From Rhabditoides inermis (Eukaryota > Nematoda > Chromadorea > Rhabditida > Rhabditidae), in NCBI GenBank assembly GCA_963966185.1, contig CAWZYM010000405.1, positions 539,501 to 603,500 on the forward strand: a DNA stretch of 64,000 nucleotides, given 5' to 3'. The notes beneath the pieces are model-generated. The model saw nothing but the letters and a program-made list of their open reading frames with translations. It made no database searches and was not told where the DNA came from. This document shows, one piece after another, positions 32,620-44,519 of this stretch. The position numbers and the translations under genes were made by a program. How positions within the stretch are numbered: position 1 is the stretch's first letter; every line of letters starts with the position of its first letter.

Positions 32620-35410
32620 TTATATACGGGTGGGGTCATCTACAGTAAAACGAGAGAAGTTATTTGTGAAAAAAGACATTAGTCGTACTCTGAAGTCCGT
32701 CTTTTTAAATTGGCATACTGTATTTGAATCTAAGAGATTCCAGTATTTCACTACTCGATGTGTGATAAAACTCTGGCTAAGGGTGGTCTTGGAGATACTC
32801 TGTAATTTCAAGCCATTCGAACGCAATGATGATGATCTTGAATTTGCAAGCATGAAGGGATTGGGAGCGTTTACGAAACCATACAGATAGCTATGAACAA
32901 GGCGCAAATCTGACAAAGTTCTGCGAGTCCACAGTGTGTCAAGCTCCAATTGTTTCAGTCGACAATGATATGACAGTTTCGGGGCAAGCATTCTAGTGAA
33001 GGATCTTTGCACAGCTTCTAATTCGTTAGTTTGAGTTACGTTAAGTGCAAGAAGCACCTCACTACCGTACTCGAGAACTGGTCGTATTTTATATTTATAG
33101 AAGTTTAAAAACAACGACTCATTCCGTTGGAAGGCCATTCGTAATACACCGATTCGGGAAGATGTTTTCTGAATGATTTTTCTGATATGCTCGCTTGGAC
33201 TGAGATCGGTTGTGAGATAAATACCAAGATCTTTGATTGAGTCAGTGCAGGCTATTACGGAGCCATCACACATATATACAGACTTCATGGCACGTTTTCC
33301 AAAATGAATAACTCTGGATTTAGCAGCCGATAGTAAGAGTTGGCGCTCACCAAGCCATTGATGTACATTTACCAAGTCAGTTTCGAGTAAAGCCTTGAAA
33401 TTGGGAATGTTTTGTGGAATTGACAGTTTCATGTCATCCGCGTACAAGAAGTATTTGCTATATTTGATAACAGAGCCGATTCCATTTACATAGATCAAGA
33501 AAAGTAGAGGTCCAACAACACTACCTTGTGGTACACCACTAAGAACTGGAATCCAATCTGATAGTCCTGTGCCCACCCTTACCGACTGAGTGCGGTCGGA
33601 TAGAAACAGGTTTAACCACCGGAGAGTTTTTCCATCAATCTTATATGACCTGCATACCTCATTTAATCTTCTATGAACAACTGAATCAAACGCCTTTTTA
33701 ATATCTAGATAAATCGTGTCTACCGGTATTTTTTTTATCCAAATGTTCAACTAAATATCCTACATATTCAACCATTTGACTTGTTGTGCCTCTACCATCG
33801 AGAAAACCATGCTGCTGTGGATTTATTATGTTGTACTTCCACAAATGACATAGAATGTTATAGCATAGCATTCTCTCAAACACCCGGCTTGCGCAACAGG
33901 TCAACGTAATAGGTCGATAGTTAGTGCATTGTGTTTTATCACCACTTTTGAAGACCGGGACAACTATACCCTTACGCCATATTGATGGAATAACACCCTC
34001 ATGAAAACACGGTGAGAAAATTATCGATAGAGGTTCTGCGATGACAACAGCGAGGGCTTGTAAAATAATAGAGGGGATTTCATCTGGTCCACAGGATATT
34101 TTTCTTTTAGTTCTTTTCAGGTATTCGTAAACACAATGGGGACTGAAATCTACGTCTGCTATCGAGTGGGCACCAGGATGGTCTTGTAAATGGAATGGCT
34201 CGTTATTATCTCTCGAGAAGACCGAGCCAAAGAACTCATTGAATAGAGTGGCTCTTTCTCGATCGTCTGAGACTACTCTACCACTACTATCAGTTAGATC
34301 CGGAATGGGGTCAACCGGTGCTAACTTCGATTTTACATATTGCCAGTAGCGCGCAGGAGAGGAACTGTTCAGGATGTGTGCTTCTCGTTCTTGTATGCAT
34401 TGTTTGATACTTCGACGATACTCTTTCAGTAAGCACTTATAACGCTCTCGATCCTGTATGCTACTGGAAGTTTTCTGCCGATGGTGCAACCGTCTTACTC
34501 TATTTCGAAGTTTTTCTAGCCATTTTGGGAATTTTGGAGAGTGATCACGGTTGACTTGTATTTGAGGTATACGGTAGCGTATTGCGTCTTTTATAATGTC
34601 ACAGAATCGGGAATAACGGGAATTTATATCAGAGTCTGACAACTCAGCTGACCAATTCACCAAAGAGAGATCTTGGATAATAGCATTGTAGTCACCGTTA
34701 CGATAGTCATAAGCAGCGTGGGCAGTATCACGCGTTCTTTTGCATATCAACGTCATTTCTCCTTCCACACAACAATGATCAGAATACGCGATCCCCACAC
34801 GCACATTATTGATCAAGGTTCGATCAGTGGAGAGAATTAAATCGAGTATGTTCATGCCACGAGTTGGCTCTGTCACTAGTTGATAGAGACCTAGGGAGTT
34901 ACAATACGAGAGAAAACCTTGTGAGGATGCAGTACTTGCGCTTTGAGAATGCCACCGTATACCAGGGAAATTCAAATCACCAACGATAAGAAGCGTGCAA
35001 TCAACGTTTAGATCCTTCACAAACTGGGAGAAGAGCTGAGTAAATTGCGGATCTGATCCTGGAGGTCTATACAACCCAATCAGAACAAACTCAGATACAC
35101 CATATGAAATCCGGACAGCGACACAATCAAAAGAGCAACAGCTGTGGACTGCAAGCAGTGTGTTTTGAACGCGCGCAGAAATGCAAACGAGTACTCCTCC
35201 ACCACCCTTATGAGTTCTTGCCACGGAATGGCACGTATATGATGGAAAGGTTGGGACATGGTCAGAGGGACTAAGCCAAGTTTCACAGATAACATTGATT
35301 GATATGGGAAAGTTAGACAAACGATGAGTTAATAAACTTAGATTTTTACGAATAGAACGAATATTACACGAAAAAAGACTAACTAGATTGCTCTCAGTGC
35401 TCTTAGACAT
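32620..35410 (-). CDS. CR1-like LINE ORF2: APE endonuclease and reverse transcriptase (frameshifted)
   Basis: Frame 35410-33698 has the endonuclease (LFSCNIRSI, ICETWLSP, GLYRPPGSD, LIVGDLNFPGI) and the first RT blocks (SCGPDEIP, NYRPITLTC, PQQHGFL). Frame 33750-32620 continues with IYLDIKKAFDSVVH, SGVPQGSVVGPLLFLIYVN and the catalytic FLYADDM, then the thumb region. The two frames overlap at an eight-base T run (33729-33736 on plus). A one-base slip there, real or a sequencing error, breaks the ORF. The ATG overlaps the ORF1 stop. Confidence 0.93.
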
Positions 35411-36261
35411 TTACGGTAGATCCCTCGTTCTCATCCTCCCCACCCTTTCCGGCGTCAGCAGAGTCGACGCCCGCATCAGAGATCGCCTGTCCACTTGTCG
35501 CACTCCCCGACGGGCCCTTCCAGTAGAAGAGGTGCTCGATGGACATGTTACGGACACAGTACCTAGGCGAGTGGATCTGGTCATTAACGGACAACACATA
35601 TCTACGCAGTTGCTTATCTCTCTCCCTCTCGAGGTAGGTCTGGTCGTCGCGAGCGAAGTGTCCAGCCTTCCGTCCGAGCATCGCCTTCACTTCCGGCTTG
35701 TGGTCCACGTCACGCAGCACGATCTTGATCGGTCTGTATCCGTTCCTGGTCCGGTCCCTCTTGTGCGGAAAACGGAAGGTCTCCTTTATGTTGGCTGCAG
35801 GGATGCCGTTCTCCTCCAGGATGTTCTTCAGTTCCGCGGTCAGTGTCTCGCTCGTCTCGTCGTCGTCCTCGTCCAATCAGCACAATCCTTTCGTCCTTTC
35901 CGTCTCTCTTCCGCTCCTCCTGCATCTTTCCACTCGCCACGTACTGCTCAAACTCGGGATGTCGCGGAGCACGAGCGATCACATGTTTGATGTCGTACAC
36001 ATCGAATGCAACCTTCGACTTCTCCTTCTCCATCTTCTCCTTCTCCTCCACTACTTTCTTACTATTCCGACAGTCCGTGATCAGCTCCTCCAGGTTCTTC
36101 TCAATAATCTTTGTCTGAACATCGATAGTTGCCGACTGCGATGCCAGCGTCTCCGACAGCTTTTTGATCGTATCCGCCTGCTGCCCCACCAGCTTCTTCG
36201 CAGCACTCAAGTCCGCCAGAACAGCATAGTACCTCGTCTTGTAGTCTTCTTCGTCGACCAT
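35403..36261 (-). CDS. CR1-like LINE ORF1 (coiled-coil, frameshifted)
   Basis: The first frame (36261-35710) starts MVDEEDYKTRYYAVLADLSA and continues with a charged heptad-like region (KKLSETLASQ, EEKEKMEKEKS), so a coiled coil is likely. The second frame (35876-35403) carries the C-terminal part (FRFPHKRDRTRNGYRPIKIV, then an Asp/Glu/Gly-rich end). A frameshift near 35870 separates them. ORF1 proteins of such LINEs bind RNA and form RNPs. The last codons, AAT GTC TAA, overlap the ORF2 start. Confidence 0.85.
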
Positions 36262-36902
36262 TTAAAACAACAGCCAACCGCACGCAGACAACAATGAAAG
36301 GGGAATGTACAATGAAAGGGGAAAAGGTCGAAATGACACACACATGGATTTTCACAATCCAGTTTTCATGCTCCCTGCTTCCTCTCACCTCTTTATATTG
36401 CAGTCCCTGCTTGTCGGCCAATCCAATACCATCTGATCGGAACTGCCGTCACTCTGACGCTCTTGAACTCGACTGCTCGTGCGGGCAAGCGATCCTATCG
36501 ACCGCGATTCGAAGTGAGCTGTGAGTCGCGTCTTATCTGAAATGCCATAACTTACTATAGTCCACGAGCCTTTTCCCGTTTCGCTTATCTGCATCTCTCT
36601 AGCAAGCACCTTGTTTGACTTAGGGGACGATTGACGATACTGTTTTCGCGTGGTCACCATTCCCTAAGTATCTCTCCCGCCCTCCCTTCTCACCGGATAT
36701 GCAGCCCTCATCGACCGTGAATGCGAGGTGGGCGGAGCAGCCGTCCGTCTTCGTCTGGAACGATGAGGTGATTGGACATGAACAGGACAGGCGAGTGGGA
36801 GGGGAGATGGTGGCATGCGGTGCTCGAACACTCACCGACGAACGACTGCGGGCTCGGGCTAGGTGGGGTGAGCGGATAGTTCACCCTACTAGCCCCGCAC
36901 CC

Positions 36903-37557
36903 CTAGACCCTGCTCCTGTTGGCGCCGGCACGCGTTCTGCGCGTGCGCGACGCCTCTCCGCCACTGGCTCCGTCACCCTGCCTCGACGCGCCGACCGGAA
37001 TCGCGTCGGTAACTCGCTTCGCCGCACGCTTCCTGTTCGGCTGCTGCGCACTCGGCTGCGAGGTCGCCCCGCTGGGGGTGCTGCAATGGTACATGGTTAT
37101 TGACGTGCACTCCCCCACTCATACACTCTCTCTTCGGCATCCCACGTACCTCCTGCAGCTCCGCGATGGTTGCGTGCGCGTGGCGGGTTGTGGGGACGTG
37201 GCGGGTTGTGGGGGCGTGGCGGGTTGTGCGACAGACACAGTCTGCGCAGCGGTCGCGCCACGCTTCCGGGTCCTCGTCGAGGCGGCCGCCGGGCTCGCAG
37301 TAGCCGCGGGCGGCGCGGGCGTCGCTGGTGCCGGTGTCGTCTGTCCGCCCTGTCCCTGTCCGCGCAGCCTCATCCTGCCGTCGTTCATGCGCTGCCTCTT
37401 AATTCCTCCTGACGTGGCCGGGGCAACAGGGACGCGAGGCGAGGAGAACACTGCGAGCACTTGCGCCAGCTCCGACTCGCTCATTCGAAGGCCCTCCTGC
37501 CGAACTGCGCGTGCACCTGCGCTGCCCAACTGGCCTGCAACAAGCTTCCTTTATCGA

Positions 37558-37605
<48 letters not shown>

Positions 37606-37822
37606 ACTCTACTCACTGACTCACTCACATTCACTTCATTTCTCACTATCATCCTCTCGTGGTTCCTATTATTATCAATGATTGTTTGCACTTTGAATTA
37701 CACACCTCATAGTTCCTGGTGATGTCCTCGGGCGCGGTGGACGAGCTGACGGGCGTGGTCTGCACAGTCGCGGTCGTCGTGGCCGTCGCGGCCAATCCGG
37801 CACCTCCGTCGGTGCGCGTTGT
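36903..37822 (-). pseudogene. Basic-tail repeat gene family, copy C (frameshifted)
   Basis: Exons correspond to those of copy D: 37822-37706 (TTRTDGG...), a middle exon (about 37534-37150) and the last exon ending in TAG at 36903. Compared with copy D, one base is missing in the middle exon near 37500 (CTGCCGAACTG here, CTGCGCGAACTG in D), which shifts the frame at the AQVHAQFAQEGLR segment. Upstream exons are not identified; the LINE/MITE region begins at 39323. Confidence 0.6.
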
Positions 37823-37976
37823 CTGAAAGCATTCGTTTTACTCCCCCCCCCCCTCTCTTTCTCGCTCATTGCAACGTTTTGTGTGTCTCTTCCCGAAGTA
37901 TACCGTAGTGACTGCTCTATGCTATGCATTTTATATCGTGTGGTAATATTGTGTTTTCTTATTATCGTTGATTCAG

Positions 37977-38036
37977 GTGGCGACAAGGTGGCAGTTTGGA
38001 GTCGCAAAGGTTTTGCCACGGCTGCGCACACCGATG
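37977..38036 (+). pseudogene. eIF4E-like exon GDKVAVWSR in the left duplication
   Basis: The exon is bounded by TTCAG and GTGAGT and encodes GDKVAVWSRKG, matching the eIF4E segment GDKIAIWT. Further plus-strand segments with splice signals follow (about 38147-38299: RRVDIDGFSSGDCP; 38402-38521; 38669-38740; 38961-39111) but do not resemble eIF4E. A second copy lies at 43174-43233. Whether these form one transcript is unknown. Confidence 0.4.
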
Positions 38037-39322
38037 GTGAGTACGGACGGATTCACCCCATATATATTGATTGGATTACTCACGAACACGATAAAAGCCA
38101 CGCATAAGATCGATGTTGACTGTTTTTAACGAAGTTGTTTGTGGAATCAGTGGAAAGGGCGTCGTGTTGATATTGATGGTTTCAGCAGCGGCGACTGTCC
38201 GATTCAGTGGAGTGAGTGGGACTGTGGGACGAGAAGAGAGAGGAAAGGGTACGTGATGAGTGTGCGTGCCGTCTGCCCCTCACGCCACATCGAGGTGCAT
38301 CTCTTCTTTCCATTTATCTTTTATTGGTTCGTTCATTGTGAAATGGGACACGTGTTGTGTGGATGTTGTTGTTGTGAACTGACTGTGACTACTCTCGTTT
38401 CAGTGGTTCAGCTGCTGACATGTCTGCGCCGCCGTGCAGACTGTGTCAGTGGCAGTGCTCCCTGGCGCGAAGAGAAGCGAGCTGTGTGCCCGTCTGTCCG
38501 TCACACCGCTCCGATCGATCGAGGTGGGTCTTCCTACCACATGTCTGTCTACCTTTCATATTCTTGAATTGTTGTTTAAATTAGTTCGATTCTCGAATAG
38601 CATGTAAACAACGTTTGGAAAACATATTATGTATAGATATTGGAACCAGTATCCTCTCTCCAGTACAGGTGTTCACCTGCCTCGGACCCACGCTCATCCA
38701 GTCACGAGGGTCGTCTCCCGGCACCGGCAGGCATTCGACGAGGTAAACTAGTATTCAAGACTTTTAAGACTCACATCTATTTACAGGTATCATACCATAT
38801 CACCTCAAATTTGTAGAGTAGATCATGTTGGTTGTGTTTCGAACTTTATCTCTCTGTATGTGTTTTCCTGGGATTTTGTGTCGTACCAAACCGAATCACT
38901 CGCCATGTGGCTTATGGCGTCTTATGAGTCGTAATTGGGCATTGTGTGATGTTTGTTTTAGGCAGTGGAGCATGTGATGATCGAGAGGCCGAGTTCGCCA
39001 CGCACACACGTTGATAGGGAAGGAGGGCTTCGCCGGTCGGATCGACCACACCGACTACGCGCTCGCATGCACCATCGACCCTATCGACGGCATCACATAC
39101 TTTGTCCACCGGTAACTGTTACGTTTCCACTGTCGCGATGACGAGGTGAAATGTTAATGAGTCTCTGGACACCATTTGCACATCGTATTGCCGGGACTCT
39201 GGATAGTGTTACGTGCAACTGGGTCCTTGCTTTCAGCATCCCGCTCGTTTGTGTCGGACTCAGCACCAACAGGCAGTTTCGCGCTGGTTGGTTGATTTAG
39301 ACATGAGTTCAATACCTCTAGA

Positions 39323-39478
39323 CTAGTGTTGGGCAAAATCCTAATCCGAGTTGGATTTTGGATTAATCAAAATCCCAGATATTCAGGGTTTTGGATTTTG
39401 GATTAATCCGTAATCAAAAATTGTGGATTTCGGGTTTTGGATTAACCCAAAATCCAAAATTTTTGGATTTTTTTTGGT
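39323..39478. mobile_element. MITE-like palindromic element built on TTGGATTTTGGATTAA
   Basis: It begins TAGTGTTGGGCAAAATCC, a start that resembles hAT-type MITE ends. It is made of repeated GGATTTTGGATTAATC and its complement (AATCCAAAATTTTTGGATT). It lies exactly between the end of the left duplication copy and the RTE LINE. Target duplication not resolved. Confidence 0.55.
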
Positions 39479-39499
39479 CGTCTCCCTTGCCTCCACGCT

Positions 39500-41602
39500 G
39501 GTGCCGCTGGATAGGCCGTTCGCATTCCGCGGATGGCTGAACTGAACACGGGAAACAAGACGGACTCTAGGCCGGACTCCTTTCTGGCAGGGCCAGCCAC
39601 CCACCAGTCATATCCTTGGCTAAAGACATCTTTCGATGTACCCTATGGACAGTCGCAATCACAATGCGCCCAAGTTCCCGGCGCCCAACCGCTCCCTTCC
39701 GTCGACGAGGGATCCAGCGGGTAGGGCAGGGCGCGAGAAATCACCGGAGCTGAGGTCGACAAAACCGGAAAGGAACTTCAATGTTTGCACACTTAAAGGG
39801 AGTGTACACTCTGAATTTCGAAGTTGAGTTATCACCAGGATGTGAAAATATGATGAAAATAATGCATTTTTGCCAGTATAACTATTTGTAAAAAATGCCG
39901 GCAAGTCGATAAAAATTGAGCGCAAAACGTGTCAAAATGCAGAAATTGGTGCCAATTGGTGCCAATTTTCAATGTTCAACAGAACTTTTCACAGACTTAG
40001 AGGTATCTCCGACACATAGTTATATTGACAAAAGTGCATCATTTTCAAAATATTTTCACGTCCTAGTGCTAACTCAACTTCGGAATTCAGAGTGTACACT
40101 CCCTTTAACTGCCAAGGACTGTCCCAGGCTACCAAGGAGGAGATGCTATTCGACACTCTGGAGAAGATCAAGTGGGACGTCATATGCCTACAGGAGACGA
40201 AGAGGGCAACAGAGAAGCGGACGAGAAGACGAGACGGGACGGAAGTTGTGATGGGAGCACGTTGCCGCAACGGCAGTGGAGGAGTTGGGTTTGCGGTGTC
40301 AGGTAAAACTACGTCCGCAATCCAGTCGATGAGAGTAATATCGAGTCGGCTGGCCCACCTTTCACTAATGTTCGGTGACGTGCGCGTCGCAATCTTCAAC
40401 TGCTACGCGCCGACCAGCACTGCGACGGAAGACGAGAAGGAGCAGTTCTACTGCGACCTGCGGAAGCTATACAAGGAGGAGAAGGCCCGCTACAAGATCG
40501 TCTGCGGCGACTTCAACGCCAAGCTCGGAACTCGCAAGCATGGCGAGTTCAGAGTGGGGCCGAACGGATACGGAGAGCGGAACGAGGAGGGCGATCGACT
40601 CACTGACTTCATTGAGGAGATCCGTCTCTTCCACGGCAACAGCTTTTTCTCAAAGCCGAGCCGGAGGAAGTGGACGTGGAGATCGCCCAACGGACGAGCG
40701 CTCAACGAGATCGACCACTTCCTGACGAGCAACCGCCTGCTACTCGCCGATGTCGACGTGGTCGCCCCCTTCTCTATAGGAGGCGACCACAGACTTCTTC
40801 GAGCTCGGCTACGTATCCCGCGACGACCTCTACGTCACAGCACCCGGCACCCGGCAACTCTATTTGCCCCTGATGCAGCGCACGCCTACATTGAACACCA
40901 CGTTGGCCTAAACCCGACGTACGAGGAGCTGCTCAACACACTCAAGGAGGCCGCCGCCGTCGCAACTGCTCCCGGGCCGAACCACATGGAAAGGAGACTG
41001 TCGGAGAGGACGAGGGACCTGCTGAAGACAAGGGCGAAGCTCGCGCTAGACCCGAGTCGGCTGCTAGAACTCGTCATCATCTCCCGCCAGTGTCGCGCCG
41101 CCTTCAAACACGATCTGACGAAGTACCGCGAGGAGATACTCCGCGACACTGCTATGCATCGTCGGAGCATCAAAATCGCGAAGAGAGGACTCGCCACCGA
41201 GCGATCCCTGCTGGAGGCATTGCTGATCAACGACCAGATGATCACCGCGCGACCTGCCATCGAGGAGGCCACCGTCGACTTCTACAGTACTCTCTACGCT
41301 GACCGACTACTCATCCCGAGGAAGGTCTACACTCCTGGAAACGTGCCCCCCGTACTCCCATCTGAAGTGCGACACGCCCTCTCCCAGATGCCGAAAGGGC
41401 GAGCCCCCGGACCTGACAACATCACGGCCGATCTGCTGAAGGCGGGAGGAACTAACTTCCACCGCGCCCTCGCACGCCTGTTCTCGACTCACCTGGAAGG
41501 GACCCCCATCCCCGACAGCTGGAGAGAGGCGCGGCTCGTACTACTCCCGAAGAAAGGACCCCGTGAGAAGCTCTCCAACTGGCGCCCGATCGCTCTACTC
41601 AG
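39500..41602 (+). mobile_element. RTE-like LINE, 3'-truncated
   Basis: The ORF starts near 39636 (MYPMDSRNHNAP), is interrupted by the MITE 39797-40104, and continues to 41602. After the MITE the frame has the endonuclease blocks KWDVICLQETK, FNCYAPTS, VCGDFNAKLG, YGERNEEGDRLTDF, WTWRSPNG, NEIDHFL and GGDHRLL, then RT blocks KGRAPGPDNITADLL and NWRPIALLS. It stops where the right 2.9-kb duplication begins, so the catalytic YADD part is missing. Confidence 0.92.
39797..40104. mobile_element. 308-bp MITE with TTAA target duplication, inserted in the RTE endonuclease
   Basis: Terminal inverted repeats of about 90 bases begin AGGGAGTGTACACTCTGAATT and match at roughly four in five positions. TTAA flanks both ends (39793-39796 and 40105-40108). 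The host frame reads FNVCTL to the left and NCQGLSQA to the right across one TTAA, so the insertion point is exact. TTAA targets are typical of piggyBac and Kolobok superfamilies; an AGGG start fits Kolobok better. Confidence 0.9.
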
Positions 41603-42100
41603 CCCTGCTTGTCGGCCAATCCAATACCATCTGATCGGAACTGCCGTCACTCTGACGCTCTTGAACTCGACTGCTCGTGCGGGCAAGCGATCCTATCGAC
41701 CGCGATTCGAAGTGAGCTGTGAGTCGCGTCTTATCTGAAATGCCATAACTTACTATAGTCCACGAGCCTTTTCCCGTTTCGCTTATCTGCATCTCTCTAG
41801 CAAGCACCTTGTTTGACTTAGGGGACGATTGACGATACTGTTTTCGCGTGGTCACCATTCCCTAAGTATCTCTCCCGCCCTCCCTTCTCACCGGATATGC
41901 AGCCCTCATCGACCGTGAATGCGAGGTGGGCGGAGCAGCCGTCCGTCTTCGTCTGGAACGATGAGGTGATTGGACATGAACAGGACAGGCGAGTGGGAGG
42001 GGAGATGGTGGCATGCGGTGCTCGAACACTCACCGACGAACGACTGCGGGCTCGGGCTAGGTGGGGTGAGCGGATAGTTCACCCTACTAGCCCCGCACCC

Positions 42101-42756
42101 CTAGACCCTGCTCCTGTTGGCGCCGGCACGCGTTCTGCGCGTGCGCGACGCCTCTCCGCCACTGGCTCCGTCACCCTGCCTCGACGCGCCGACCGGAATC
42201 GCGTCGGTAACTCGCTTCGCCGCACGCTTCCTGTTCGGCTGCTGCGCACTCGGCTGCGAGGTCGCCCCGCTGGGGGTGCTGCAATGGTACATGGTTATTG
42301 ACGTGCACTCCCCCACTCATACACTCTCTCTTCGGCATCCCACGTACCTCCTGCAGCTCCGCGATGGTTGCGTGCGCGTGGCGGGTTGTGGGGACGTGGC
42401 GGGTTGTGGGGGCGTGGCGGGTTGTGCGACAGACACAGTCTGCGCAGCGGTCGCGCCACGCTTCCGGGTCCTCGTCGAGGCGGCCGCCGGGCTCGCAGTA
42501 GCCGCGGGCGGCGCGGGCGTCGCTGGTGCCGGTGTCGTCTGTCCGCCCTGTCCCTGTCCGCGCAGCCTCATCCTGCCGTCGTTCATGCGCTGCCTCTTAA
42601 TTCCTCCTGACGTGGCCGGGGCAACAGGGACGCGAGGCGAGGAGAACACTGCGAGCACTTGCGCCAGCTCCGACTCGCTCATTCGAAGGCCCTCCTGCGC
42701 GAACTGCGCGTGCACCTGCGCTGCCCAACTGGCCTGCAACAAGCTTCCTTTATCGA

Positions 42757-42802
<46 letters not shown>

Positions 42803-43019
42803 ACTCTACTCACTGACTCACTCACATTCACTTCATTTCTCACTATCATCCTCTCGTGGTTCCTATTATTATCAATGATTGTTTGCACTTTGAATTACAC
42901 ACCTCATAGTTCCTGGTGATGTCCTCGGGCGCGGTGGACGAGCTGACGGGCGTGGTCTGCACAGTCGCGGTCGTCGTGGCCGTCGCGGCCAATCCGGCAC
43001 CTCCGTCGGTGCGCGTTGT
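42101..43019 (-). CDS. Basic-tail repeat gene family, copy D, last three exons (frame intact)
   Basis: Exons 43019-42903, 42733-42348 and 42278-42101 join in phase (227 codons including TAG). Exon 1 is Thr/Ala-rich (TTRTDGGAGLAAT, ends TRNYE). Exon 2 begins ASWAAQVHAQFAQEGLRMSE, then SGGIKRQRMNDGR and a Pro/Ala linker to TQPSRSCRR. Exon 3 is the Arg/Lys-rich tail TPSGATSQPSAQQPNRKRAA...ANRSRV. The AQVHAQ-x5-GLR segment and the GGIKR-x-R segment are conserved in copy E. No known domain recognised; nuclear location is likely from the basic clusters. Unlike copy E, there are no protease exons between exon 1 and exon 2. Confidence 0.6.
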
Positions 43020-43173
43020 CTGAAAGCATTCGTTTTACTCCCCCCCCCCTCTCTTTCTCGCTCATTGCAACGTTTTGTGTGTCTCTTCCCGAAGTATACC
43101 GTAGTGACTGCTCTATGCTATGCATTTTATATCGTGTGGTAATATTGTGTTTTCTTATTATCGTTGATTCAGG

Positions 43174-43233
43174 TGGCGACAAGGTGGCAGTTTGGAGTCG
43201 CAAAGGTTTTGCCACGGCTGCGCACACCGATGG
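43174..43233 (+). pseudogene. eIF4E-like exon GDKVAVWSR in the right duplication
   Basis: Identical in layout to 37977-38036: TTCAG acceptor, GDKVAVWSRKG, GTGAGT donor. Followed by the same series of plus-strand exon-like segments to about 44300. Confidence 0.4.
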
Positions 43234-44519
43234 TGAGTACGGACGGATTCACCCCATATATATTGATTGGATTACTCACGAACACGATAAAAGCCACGCA
43301 TAAGATCGATGTTGACTGTTTTTAACGAAGTTGTTTGTGGAATCAGTGGAAAGGGCGTCGTGTTGATATTGATGGTTTCAGCAGCGGCGACTGTCCGATT
43401 CAGTGGAGTGAGTGGGACTGTGGGACGAGAAGAGAGAGGAAAGGGTACGTGATGAGTGTGCGTGCCGTCTGCCCCTCACGCCACATCGAGGTGCATCTCT
43501 TCTTTCCATTTATCTTTTATTGGTTCGTTCATTGTGAAATGGGACACGTGTTGTGTGGATGTTGTTGTTGTGAACTGACTGTGACTACTCTCGTTTCAGT
43601 GGTTCAGCTGCTGACATGTCTGCGCCGCCGTGCAGACTGTGTCAGTGGCAGTGCTCCCTGGCGCGAAGAGAAGCGCGCTGTGTGCCCGTCTGTCCGTCAC
43701 ACCGCTCCGATCGATCGAGGTGGGTCTTCCTACCACATGTCTGTCTACCTTTCATATTCTTGAATTGTTGTTTAAATTAGTTCGATTCTCGAATAGCATG
43801 TAAACAACGTTTGGAAAACATATTATGTATAGATATTGGAACCAGTATCCTCTCTCCAGTACAGGTGTTCACCTGCCTCGGACCCACGCTCATCCAGTCA
43901 CGAGGGTCGTCTCCCGGCACCGGCAGGCATTCGACGAGGTAAACTAGTATTCAAGACTTTTAAGACTCACATCTATTTACAGGTATCATACCATATCACC
44001 TCAAATTTGTAGAGTAGATCATGTTGGTTGTGTTTCGAACTTTATCTCTCTGTATGTGTTTTCCTGGGATTTTGTGTCGTACCAAACCGAATCACTCGCC
44101 ATGTGGCTTATGGCGTCTTATGAGTCGTAATTGGGCATTGTGTGATGTTTGTTTTAGGCAGTGGAGCATGTGATGATCGAGAGGCCGAGTTCGCCACGCA
44201 CACACGTTGATAGGGAAGGAGGGCTTCGCCGGTCGGATCGACCACACCGACTACGCGCTCGCATGCACCATCGACCCTATCGACGGCATCACCAACGTTG
44301 TCCACCGGTAACTGTTACGTTTCCACTGTCGCGATGACGAGGTGAAATGTTAATGAGTCTCTGGACACCATTTGCACATCGTATTGCCGGGACTCTGAAT
44401 AGTGTTACGTGCAACTGGGTCCTTGCTTTCAGCATCCCGCTCGTTTGTGTCGGACTCAGCACCAACAGGCAGTTTCGCGCTGGTTGGTTGATTTAGACAT
44501 GAGTTCAATACCTCTAGAC

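Larger units (their letters stand above)
32378..36262 (-). mobile_element. Near full-length CR1-like LINE
   Basis: The element reads right to left with a coiled-coil ORF1, an ORF2 with endonuclease and reverse transcriptase, and a 3' tail of (TTA/ATT)n at 32378-32395 after an AATAAA. ORF1 and ORF2 are listed separately. Two frameshifts (near 35870 and in a T8 run at 33729-33736) mean the copy as sequenced is not intact. Inserted in the duplicated mosaic; the right end is not sharply defined (36262-36405). No target duplication was recognised. Confidence 0.9.
36405..39322. repeat. 2.9-kb segmental duplication, left copy
   Basis: It starts at CCCTGCTTGTCGGCCAATCC and ends at AATACCTCTAGAC. It is repeated at 41603-44519 with only a few substitutions, one-base indels and microsatellite-length changes. 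It contains family copy C (36903-37822), an eIF4E-like exon (37977-38036) and other plus-strand exon-like segments. Such similarity means a very recent duplication or an assembly duplication of haplotypes. Confidence 0.95.
41603..44519. repeat. 2.9-kb segmental duplication, right copy
   Basis: This is the partner of 36405-39322. The left border is the break in the RTE LINE; the right border is the end of CCTCTAGAC, after which the sequence differs (CTTTTCATTG here). It holds the intact family copy D and the second eIF4E-like exon. Confidence 0.95.
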
